A DNA stretch of 29,317 nucleotides from an uncultured Micromonospora sp. (GTDB lineage: Bacteria; Actinomycetota; Actinomycetes; Mycobacteriales; Micromonosporaceae). The stretch spans positions 1 through 29,317 of the forward strand of contig CALGAM010000040.1 of assembly GCA_937951935.1 (NCBI GenBank), in the 5' to 3' direction. The notes below the pieces were generated by a model. That model was not told the origin of the DNA, searched no databases, and saw only the letters and a list, made by a program, of their open reading frames with translations. Positions 22,940 through 29,317 of this stretch are shown here, piece after piece. A program made the position numbers and the translations under genes. Position 1 is the first letter of the stretch. Each line of letters begins with the position of its first letter.

Positions 22940-23436
22940 TCTCCGGCCGCCGCCGCGGTTCGGCTGCACGGAGTCCGAGCCAATGGGACGGCGTCAGGGC
23001 CAGAACAGAACACCGCATAGAACTCTGGATCGCGCCGGAACCCGTACAGGCGTTCTTTCTGGCCGATCCGGAGGCGGCTGATGTTGGTCTCGTCGCTCAG
23101 GCCGATCTCTTCCAACCGCCGTCGCGCCTGCTTGTTGGGGAGCGCCGCCGGATCGCCGTAGTCCTTGCCCGGATCGCCGGAGAAGACCTGAAGCGGGGTC
23201 ATCTGCTCCATGTCTCGGATGCGAGTCATGAGATCAACAAGGAGACTGGATGGAGAGTGGCCGATGCACCACGGCCCGTGATAGTCGAACTTGTTCCAGC
23301 GGACTCGGAAAAGGCGCTGGTCGATGGCGGTGAAGCCGGGCCCGGGACGGGCGGCGATGGCGGGAACCGCCTTGCGAGGAGGGTCTGTGGTGATCCTCCT
23401 CATCGGCAATTGCTTCTTTGAGCCTCCCTTGCCCAC
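22801..23436 (-). CDS. Panacea-partner toxin candidate, C-terminus frameshifted
   Basis: The ORF is 211 aa from GTG 23436. Residues 1 to ~144 look like a genuine protein: basic N-terminus, WNKFDYHGPWCIGHSP, a helical DLMTRIRDMEQMTP, then RRRLEEIGLSDETNISRLRI and LYGFRRDPEFYAVF. The remaining ~67 residues are Ser/Arg/Ala-rich and are simply antisense to the EVE-like gene. The break coincides with a tandem TTCTG-TTCTG (minus strand; CAGAACAGAA at 23001-23010). Deleting one copy gives ...YAVFWP followed by a stop at 22994. The gene begins 10 nt after the Panacea antitoxin gene, so it is the presumed toxin of the pair. The duplication may have inactivated it. It belongs to no toxin class I can name. 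Confidence 0.6.
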   Translation of the reverse strand: MGKGGSKKQLPMRRITTDPPRKAVPAIAARPGPGFTAIDQRLFRVRWNKFDYHGPWCIGHSPSSLLVDLMTRIRDMEQMTPLQVFSGDPGKDYGDPAALPNKQARRRLEEIGLSDETNISRLRIGQKERLYGFRRDPEFYAVFCSGPDAVPLARTPCSRTAAAAGDYRAVDAVAGAGYVGRAADRSASSGRRFPSSSAWSSSVSRSSGRRR

Positions 23437-23446
23437 GTACGGGAGG

Positions 23447-23902
23447 TTACTCCTGTTCGGACATTGCGAGGGTCAGGTAGTACTCGTGCATTGCCGCAGT
23501 CGTGATCTCGGCGGTGCCCCGCTCCATCGGTGCCAGCCCGGCGGCTTGCCGTGCCTGCTGCCATGGGTGCTCGCGGTGCGTCAGATCCGACAACTGGTGG
23601 GCGTTCATGCTGCCGTAAAAGCTGAGGACGACATCGACCGTCTCGCGCTCGTCCACGGTGAGCGCGCCGGCATCTCCTGGGATGTCGCCAGGGCTGAGGT
23701 TGAAGCGGCCACGGTGCATGCGGTAGAGGTCGGTGACGACCGGGCCGTTCGCCCACGCCTCGATGCGGGCCTCGAACAACGGCCGGTCCTCCCAGACGAG
23801 GTGCCACGCCTGCGCGTAGTAGCAGAGCTTCTGCAGCTTCATCGCCGTGATGGGGCCAAGCTTCTCGAGGACGTACGCGGCGACGTCTTCGATGCGGGCC
23901 AT
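23447..23902 (-). CDS. Panacea-domain (DUF4065, SocA-like) antitoxin
   Basis: This 151-aa protein carries the Panacea/DUF4065 domain over nearly its full length. After the opening MARIEDVAAYVLEKLG come the signature MKLQKLCYYAQAWHLVWEDRPLFEARIEAWANGPVVTDLYR segment, the LSFYGSMNAHQLSDLTHREHPWQQAR segment, and a final AMHEYYLTLA helix. Panacea proteins are antitoxins that neutralise many unrelated toxins encoded next to them, and SocA is a proteolytic adaptor for its toxin. The start is firm: ATG 23902 with GGAGGTGATC just upstream. The toxin candidate follows 10 nt downstream. The pair lies directly beside a DISARM system, a typical defence-island setting. Confidence 0.88.
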   Translation of the reverse strand: MARIEDVAAYVLEKLGPITAMKLQKLCYYAQAWHLVWEDRPLFEARIEAWANGPVVTDLYRMHRGRFNLSPGDIPGDAGALTVDERETVDVVLSFYGSMNAHQLSDLTHREHPWQQARQAAGLAPMERGTAEITTAAMHEYYLTLAMSEQE

Positions 23903-24285
23903 CCTTGATCACCTCCGGGATGGGGATCCCGTGCCTCCCTGGAGAGGTGGTCACAGGTTAGCGGCTGCCTCTGCCAAGACTGGTTGCAAGGTTACGCTGC
24001 TGCCGGCACTTTCAGGCCGATTTTTTCGATGAGCACGACTTGTCGCTCGTGACGCCTTCCGTGAATCCGCCGATACAACGCCTGGGGGTGGCCCGGCACC
24101 GCCACACCGGCCGGGCTGGCGGGGTAGTCCCACTCCGAGGCCGAGGGCGAGTCACGCGAAGCGGGGGAGCAGCGACCCGTCTGTGAATCGTGCACACAGG
24201 TACTTTCGAGGACTCGACTTATGTCACCGAAGAGCGTAGTGTTCTGCCGCACCTTCGAGTCAGTCCGGCCGATGAGGGGAGCGCG
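23903..24285. other. Divergent region between the toxin-antitoxin pair and DISARM
   Basis: About 380 bp with no confident gene. A minus-strand ORF of ~66 codons (23992-24192) ends in a protein-like stretch (ALYRRIHGRRHERQVVLIE) and could be the remnant of a displaced gene. It lacks a ribosome site, so it is not called. The region holds the promoters of both flanking units and the dyads CTGTG (24181-24185)/CACAG (24195-24199) and 24206-24217. Confidence 0.4.
24206..24217. promoter_or_regulatory. Palindrome in the drmD leader
   Basis: TCGAG-GA-CTCGA is a perfect 12-bp palindrome about 70 nt before the drmD start, just after the CTGTG/CACAG dyad (24181-24199). It is a candidate repressor site controlling the DISARM operon. 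No regulator gene is visible beside it. Confidence 0.3.
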
Positions 24286-27200
24286 GTGCGGAGCGCAACC
24301 AAGGATGAGCTGCGGATCGGGGCGTTGGTCGCGGTGCGCGGTCAACGGTGGGTAGTCAGCGACATCCAGCCCGGTGAGCATAACAACCTGGTCAGCCTGC
24401 AGTCGGTCGAAGACGGTCGCTACGGCCACACTCTCGACGTCATCTGGGAGGTCGAGGCCGGCCGGCAGGTGCTGCCAAGCGGCTCGCTGCCGCAGGTGAC
24501 CGAGGGTGGGTTCGACCCGCCACAGCGGCTGGCCGCCTTCCTCGACGCGGTGCGCTGGTCGGCGGTCACCTCCGCCGACGTGAAGACACTCCAGGCGCCA
24601 TTCCGGTCGGGCGTGGCGATCGAGGACTACCAGTTGGAGCCGGTCGCCCGCGCGGTCGATGCGCCCCGGGTCAACCTGCTGCTCGCCGACGATGTCGGCC
24701 TCGGCAAGACGATCGAGGCCGGTCTGGTCGCCCAGGAATTGCTGCTCCGGCACCGCGCCCGACGGATCATGATCGTCTGCCCGGCGGGCCTGACCATCAA
24801 GTGGCGCGACGAGATGGCCGAGAAGTTCGGTCTGGACTTCACCGTCATCGACACCGAGCGGTGCGCGATGGTGCGGCGTACCCACGGCTCGGCGGCGAAC
24901 CCGTTCCGGGTCTACCCACTGTGCATCGTCAGCCTTCCCTGGCTGCGCGGCCAGAAGGCGCAGCGCCTGCTCGACGAGGTGCTGCCGCCAGACGGGCCGG
25001 GCATCCAGCGTGAGTTCGACCTGCTGATCCTGGACGAGGCGCACCACGTCGCCCCGGCCGCGCCGAAGCAGGTCTACGCGGTCGACTCGCAGCAGACCAA
25101 GCTGATCCGGCGGCTGGCCCCACACTTCACCCACCGGCTGTTCCTCTCGGCGACCCCGCACAACGGCTACCCCGAGTCGTTCACCGCCCTGCTGGAGATC
25201 CTCGACAACCAGCGGTTCCTCCGAGGCGTACAGCCCGACGAGGCCGCGGTGAAGGACATCCTCGTCCGTCGACTCAAGCGCGACGTTGTGGACGAGTCCG
25301 GCAGACCGAAGTTCCCGCAACGGCACGCGATCGCCATGCCGGTGAGCTACCCGGAGAGCGAGCGGGAAATCCACGGCCTGCTCAAGCAGTTCGCCGCGCT
25401 GCGCCGCAAGCGGCTCACCTCGCAGCGAGGCCGCAAGGCTGCCGACCTGGTGACGCTGCTGCTCAAGAAGCGGCTCTTCTCCAGCCCGGCTGCCTTCGCA
25501 CACACCGTCGCGGTCTACCTGGAGACGCTGCGCAGCCGCAGCACCCCGGCCACCCCGCCGGCCGGTGACGACGTACCGGATTGGCTGGCGGACTTCTTCG
25601 ACGACGTCGCGACGTACGACGACGAACAGCTCGCCGAGGCCGAGGACGACGCGCTCGGCCGGACCCGGCCGATGCAGCCGGACGCGACCGACGACGAGAT
25701 TTCGCTGCTGGAACGGATGGAGCAGTGGGCGCTGGCCCACGAGGCGCAGCCGGACGCCAAGGCTACTGAGCTGATCAACTACCTGACGGCGGTCTGCAAG
25801 CCGGACGGCCAGCACTGGACGAACGAGCGGGTTGTGGTTTTCACCGAATACCGCGACACCCAGCTCTGGCTGGCCAACCTGCTGCGGCAGCACGGCCTTG
25901 GCGGCGACGGCCTGGAACTGCTGCACGGTGCCACCCCGCAGGACGAACGTGAGCAGATTCGGCTCGCCTTCCAGACCGACCCGGCCGAGCACCCGGTGCG
26001 GATCCTGCTCGCCACCGACGCGGCCAGCGAAGGCATCGACCTCCAGGACTACTGCCACCGGCTGGTGAACTACGACATCCCGTTCAACCCGAACAAGTTG
26101 GAGCAGCGGATCGGCCGGATCGACCGGTACGGCCAGACCGTCACCCCGGAGGTGCGGCACTTCGTCGGCACCGGCTGGGGGCACGCGGTCGACTCGTACG
26201 AGGCGGACCTGGAGTTCCTGTCCCGGGTCGCCACCAAGGTTGCCAGGATGGAGGCCGACCTCGGCTCAGTCAACGCCGTTCTCGCCGACGCCGTGCAGCG
26301 CCGGATGCTCGGCGAGCAGGTCGACGTCGACGACGCCACCGAGAAGGCGCCGGCCGCCGCCCTGCCCACCGAGTCGAACGTCCGCGAGCAGGTGGTTCGG
26401 CTCCGCGGCACCATCGACGACACCGTGCGGGAGCTGGGGATCACGCCGGACGCGGTCAAGCGGGTCGTCGACACCGCGCTGGAGCTGGCCCGCCAGCAGC
26501 CGCTGCGCCGGCGCGTCGATGACAGGATTCTCGGCGGCGACCTCTACGACGTACCGCCGCTGACCGGCTCGTGGCAGCGGGCGACGGTCGGCCTCACCGA
26601 GAAGCTGCACCGCGAGGGCGAGCCACCGCGCCAGCTCCCGATCACGTTCGACCCAAAGGTGGCGAGAGGGCACGACAACCGGGTGGTCCTCGCCCATCTC
26701 AACCATCCGCTGGTCGCGATGTCGACCCGGCTGCTCCGGGCCGCCGTCTCCAACCCGGAGATCGGGCTGCACCGGGTCACCGCGGTCGTCTCGAACGACC
26801 CGGCGCTGGAGGACGTGCTGGTCGGGGCGTACTCCCGTTTCGTGCTGGTCGGCACCGACGGCGTACGCCTGCACGAAGAGGTCCTCTACGCCGGCGGCTG
26901 GGCTCCGGCGCAGGGGCGGTTCCGCCGGCTGGAGAACCTCGGCACCCTCAAGGCGATCCTCGACCGGGCGCTCACCAGCGGCACCCCGGCCTCCGGGCTG
27001 GTCCAGGCCCGGCTCGCCGCCCGCTGGCCCCGGATCGCCGACGGCCTGCTCGCCGCGATCGACTGGCGCACCGCCACCCGCCGCGAGTCGCTGGAGCGCA
27101 AGCTCGCGCAACGCAGGGAAGCCGAACAGCGGCGGATCGTCGACAACTTCGCCCAGTTCGCCGCCACACTGCAGCGCAAGCTCGACGAGGGCGACGAGCA

Positions 27201-27414
27201 GGACGCCCTGATCAGCCGGATCGAGGCGCGCAGCAAGGAAGAACTCGACCAGTACCGCAGGGACCGTAAGTCGTGGGAGGAACGGGTGAAGAGCCTGGAC
27301 GCCGAGCGGGAGCGTGAACTGGAGGCGGTGGCCGAGCGCTACCGCGACCCCCAGTCGCACCGCTTCCCGGTCGCCGTGGTCTTCGTCGTGCCGCAGCGGG
27401 AGGCGACCCGATGA
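24286..27414 (+). CDS. drmD: DISARM SNF2-like helicase DrmD
   Basis: This is a 1042-aa SNF2-type superfamily 2 helicase/translocase. Motif I is DDVGLGKT (~residues 135-142), Ia region VCPAGLTIKW, motif II LDEAHH (~248-253), and motif III FLSATPHNGY (~286). In the second RecA domain, LLHGATPQDEREQ and LLATDAASEGIDLQDYCH are followed by motif VI QRIGRIDRYGQ. A long charged, coiled C-terminus follows (~residues 940-1040). The GTG at 24286 was chosen because GAGGGGA lies 5 nt upstream; an open frame extends to 24190 without a ribosome site. Size, domain order and the adjacent methylase are those of DrmD of class 1 DISARM, a restriction-like anti-phage system. The next gene overlaps by 4 nt (ATGA). 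Confidence 0.85.
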   Translation: MRSATKDELRIGALVAVRGQRWVVSDIQPGEHNNLVSLQSVEDGRYGHTLDVIWEVEAGRQVLPSGSLPQVTEGGFDPPQRLAAFLDAVRWSAVTSADVKTLQAPFRSGVAIEDYQLEPVARAVDAPRVNLLLADDVGLGKTIEAGLVAQELLLRHRARRIMIVCPAGLTIKWRDEMAEKFGLDFTVIDTERCAMVRRTHGSAANPFRVYPLCIVSLPWLRGQKAQRLLDEVLPPDGPGIQREFDLLILDEAHHVAPAAPKQVYAVDSQQTKLIRRLAPHFTHRLFLSATPHNGYPESFTALLEILDNQRFLRGVQPDEAAVKDILVRRLKRDVVDESGRPKFPQRHAIAMPVSYPESEREIHGLLKQFAALRRKRLTSQRGRKAADLVTLLLKKRLFSSPAAFAHTVAVYLETLRSRSTPATPPAGDDVPDWLADFFDDVATYDDEQLAEAEDDALGRTRPMQPDATDDEISLLERMEQWALAHEAQPDAKATELINYLTAVCKPDGQHWTNERVVVFTEYRDTQLWLANLLRQHGLGGDGLELLHGATPQDEREQIRLAFQTDPAEHPVRILLATDAASEGIDLQDYCHRLVNYDIPFNPNKLEQRIGRIDRYGQTVTPEVRHFVGTGWGHAVDSYEADLEFLSRVATKVARMEADLGSVNAVLADAVQRRMLGEQVDVDDATEKAPAAALPTESNVREQVVRLRGTIDDTVRELGITPDAVKRVVDTALELARQQPLRRRVDDRILGGDLYDVPPLTGSWQRATVGLTEKLHREGEPPRQLPITFDPKVARGHDNRVVLAHLNHPLVAMSTRLLRAAVSNPEIGLHRVTAVVSNDPALEDVLVGAYSRFVLVGTDGVRLHEEVLYAGGWAPAQGRFRRLENLGTLKAILDRALTSGTPASGLVQARLAARWPRIADGLLAAIDWRTATRRESLERKLAQRREAEQRRIVDNFAQFAATLQRKLDEGDEQDALISRIEARSKEELDQYRRDRKSWEERVKSLDAERERELEAVAERYRDPQSHRFPVAVVFVVPQREATR

Positions 27415-29317
27415 GCCGTCCGCGCACCCTCCGGAACCGGCCTCCCGCGCCCGACGGCGCCCAGCAGCACCGCGACTGGCTCGACCTGGTCGAGACCAGC
27501 GGCCCGTTCCTGAGCCTGCCGGTGCTGCGGGCCACCTGGCCCACCCTCGATGCGCTCGACAAGAAGACCCGTGAGCGGCTGCGCGTCGCGCACGCCACCT
27601 GGCAGGCCGACCCCGCCACCGGCCAGCGCACCTGGATCCGGTACGTCCTGGCCGAGCTGCTCGGCTGGGGCGACGCCCTGCACGAGACCGGCCTGGACAC
27701 GCTCGCGATCGAGGTCGCCGAGCACGACACCGAGATCCGCCCGTCGTTCGCCCTGGTCGAGCCGGGGGAGGAGGTCAAGCCCGACAGCGTACGGCTGCTC
27801 GGGCTGATCTGCCCGCCCAACAGCCAGCCGACCGCCCGGGTGCCCGGGTCGGCCTGGGCCGCCACCCCGGCCGACCGGCTCGCCCACCTGTGCCGGCACC
27901 ACGGCGTCGAGCTGGGCCTGGTCACCGACGGGCGCTGGTGGGCGCTGGTATGGGCGCCGCGCGGCCACACCACCACCGCGGTCTTTGACGCGATCTCCTG
28001 GCCGGAGGCGGCCGAGCGGGTCGTGGTCCGCGCCTTCGTGTCGCTGCTGCACCGTCGCCGGTTCTTCGCCGTGCCGGAGCCGGAGCGGCTGGTGCCGCTG
28101 CTGCGGACCAGCATGGACAGCCAGGAGGAGATCACCGAGGCGCTTGGCGTCCAGGTCCGCAGGGCGGTCGAGCTACTGGTCGCCGCGTTCGGCCGGGCCG
28201 ACGTGCGGGACCGCGAGCGGGGCGGCACGGGCCTGCAGGAGGTCGACGCGCACGACGTGTACCGGGCGGCCGTCTCGGTGATGATGCGGATCGTCTTCCT
28301 GCTCTTCGCCGAGGAGCGCAAACTGCTGCCAGCCGACAACGAGCTGTATGCGATGGCGTACTCGGCCGGGCAGCTCTGCGCCGAGCTGGAACAGCGGGCC
28401 CTGGAGGGGACCGAGGAGGACCTGGAGCACAGCACCGCCGCCTGGCACCGGCTGCTCGCCCTCTTCACCGCCGTTCACCGGGGCATCAACCACCCCCGGC
28501 TCACCCTGCACGGCCACGACGGCTCGCTCTTCGACCCGGAGACGTACCCCTGGCTGCCACTGAATATCGACGACCGGACCGTGCTGCACATGCTCCGCGC
28601 CGTGCAGTACGTCGAGATCGGCACAGGCCGGTCCCGCGAACGCCGCCGGCTCAGCTTCCGCACCCTTGACGTCGAACAGATCGGGTACGTCTACGAGGGC
28701 CTGCTGTCGTTCGAGGGCTTCCGGGCGCAGGATGTCACGGTCGGGCTGATCGGCAAGGAAGGACTGGAAGCCGAGGTCCTGCTCGCCGACCTGGAGGCGC
28801 TCGCCGAGCGGGCCGGCGGCGACGTTCCGGCGCTGGCCAGGCTGCTCGCCGAGACGTACAAGGACTCGAAGATCGGCTCGACGGCGGCGCTGGTCAAGAA
28901 GCTCGTCCCGCTGGACGGGATCGAGCGGGAAGAAGCCCGCAAGAAGCTGCTCGCGGTCACCGGCGGGGACTATCCGCTGGCCGAGCGGCTGCTGCCGTAT
29001 GTCGGGATCATTCGGGAGGATCTGCGCGGCCTGCCGGTGGTGATCCTGCCCGGGGCGCTCTACGTCACCGAGTCCGCGCTGAGGAAGAACACCGGCACCC
29101 ACTACACCCCGCGCGACCTGGCCGAACAGGTGGTCGAGGGGGCCCTGGAGCCGCTGGTCTACGAGCCTGGCCCGTTGCAGACCGCCGACAGGTCACAGTG
29201 GAAGCCGAAGTCGAGCCAGGAGATCCTGTCGCTCAAGGTCGCCGACATCGCGATGGGCTCGGCAGCCTTCCTGGTCGCGGCGGCCCGCTACCTCGCCAAC
29301 CACCTGATCGCGGCCTG
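27411..29317 (+). CDS. drmMI: DISARM class 1 adenine methylase DrmMI (3' end outside window)
   Basis: 635 codons are visible before the window ends, so the gene is incomplete. The N-terminal ~550 residues are a helical region like that of type IIG/Eco57I-type enzymes (WIRYVLAELLGWGDALHE..., VMMRIVFLLFAEERKLLP, FRTLDVEQIGYVYEGLL). NTGTHYTPRDLAEQVVEGAL then introduces the N6-adenine methyltransferase domain. SAM motif I reads DIAMGSAAFLVAAARYL just before the right edge, with Ala where the usual GSGAF has Gly. This fits DrmMI of class 1 DISARM, which modifies host DNA so that self is spared. It overlaps drmD by 4 nt and belongs to the same operon. The remaining genes (drmA, drmB, drmC) would be expected downstream. 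Confidence 0.82.
   Translation, partial: MSRPRTLRNRPPAPDGAQQHRDWLDLVETSGPFLSLPVLRATWPTLDALDKKTRERLRVAHATWQADPATGQRTWIRYVLAELLGWGDALHETGLDTLAIEVAEHDTEIRPSFALVEPGEEVKPDSVRLLGLICPPNSQPTARVPGSAWAATPADRLAHLCRHHGVELGLVTDGRWWALVWAPRGHTTTAVFDAISWPEAAERVVVRAFVSLLHRRRFFAVPEPERLVPLLRTSMDSQEEITEALGVQVRRAVELLVAAFGRADVRDRERGGTGLQEVDAHDVYRAAVSVMMRIVFLLFAEERKLLPADNELYAMAYSAGQLCAELEQRALEGTEEDLEHSTAAWHRLLALFTAVHRGINHPRLTLHGHDGSLFDPETYPWLPLNIDDRTVLHMLRAVQYVEIGTGRSRERRRLSFRTLDVEQIGYVYEGLLSFEGFRAQDVTVGLIGKEGLEAEVLLADLEALAERAGGDVPALARLLAETYKDSKIGSTAALVKKLVPLDGIEREEARKKLLAVTGGDYPLAERLLPYVGIIREDLRGLPVVILPGALYVTESALRKNTGTHYTPRDLAEQVVEGALEPLVYEPGPLQTADRSQWKPKSSQEILSLKVADIAMGSAAFLVAAARYLANHLIAA

Noticed and set aside
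23992..26184. 730-codon minus-strand ORF opposite drmD
   Set aside because: Most of it is antisense to the helicase motifs of drmD. Only its last ~60 codons (outside drmD) look protein-like, and they lack a ribosome site.

Overview
The window comes from a high-GC actinomycete, most likely of the Micromonosporaceae. That rests on very strong G/C bias at third codon positions, frequent GTG starts, apparently leaderless genes, and the gene families present: a Roadblock/LC7 protein, a NarL-type two-component system beside an ABC exporter, and a DinB/mycothiol-type small protein. No rRNA, tRNA, CRISPR array, transposase or integrase was seen.

Layout. Positions 237-7773 are mostly ordinary chromosomal genes: a SAM methyltransferase, a MoxR ATPase with its VWA partner (two-gene operon), a DinB-like protein, and a GlxA/AraC-type regulator divergent from an MFS transporter. 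Positions 7967-10910 hold the most striking item, a compact two-gene cassette. Its first gene is a small membrane-anchored EACC1-like protein. The second overlaps it by 23 nt and fuses an intact caspase-like peptidase (His90/Cys140) to an almost complete GroEL-type chaperonin. An AT-rich promoter with repeated operator-like elements precedes it and a strong hairpin closes it. It looks like a conflict (regulated-suicide) module in which a chaperonin ring may act as sensor or threshold device for a caspase.

Positions 10922-15347 contain a Roadblock/LC7 protein with a tiny upstream ORF, a regulatory non-coding stretch, a 72-aa orphan, a protein with tRNA-guanine-transglycosylase-like signatures (TDSG and CxCxxC...H), and a class C beta-lactamase/esterase-fold hydrolase. 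Positions 15576-20378 are an export/sensing block: a YqeB-like membrane protein, ABC permease and ABC ATPase (one minus-strand operon), divergent from a histidine kinase/response regulator pair that probably controls them.

Positions 20457-23902 are accessory in character: an RNase H-fold gene broken by a frameshift, a DUF4352-like lipoprotein under tandem inverted repeats, an EVE/PUA-like protein, and a Panacea-type toxin-antitoxin pair whose toxin gene seems damaged by a 5-bp tandem duplication. From 24286 to the right edge lies the start of a class 1 DISARM anti-phage system (drmD, then drmMI cut by the window end). The right third therefore reads as a defence island, and the caspase-chaperonin cassette may be a further, less characterised defence module about 13 kb away.

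A recurring signal is a -10-like TANNNT hexamer 6-7 nt before an ATG/GTG with no Shine-Dalgarno. It occurs before at least seven genes and indicates widespread leaderless transcription. It was used here to decide starts.
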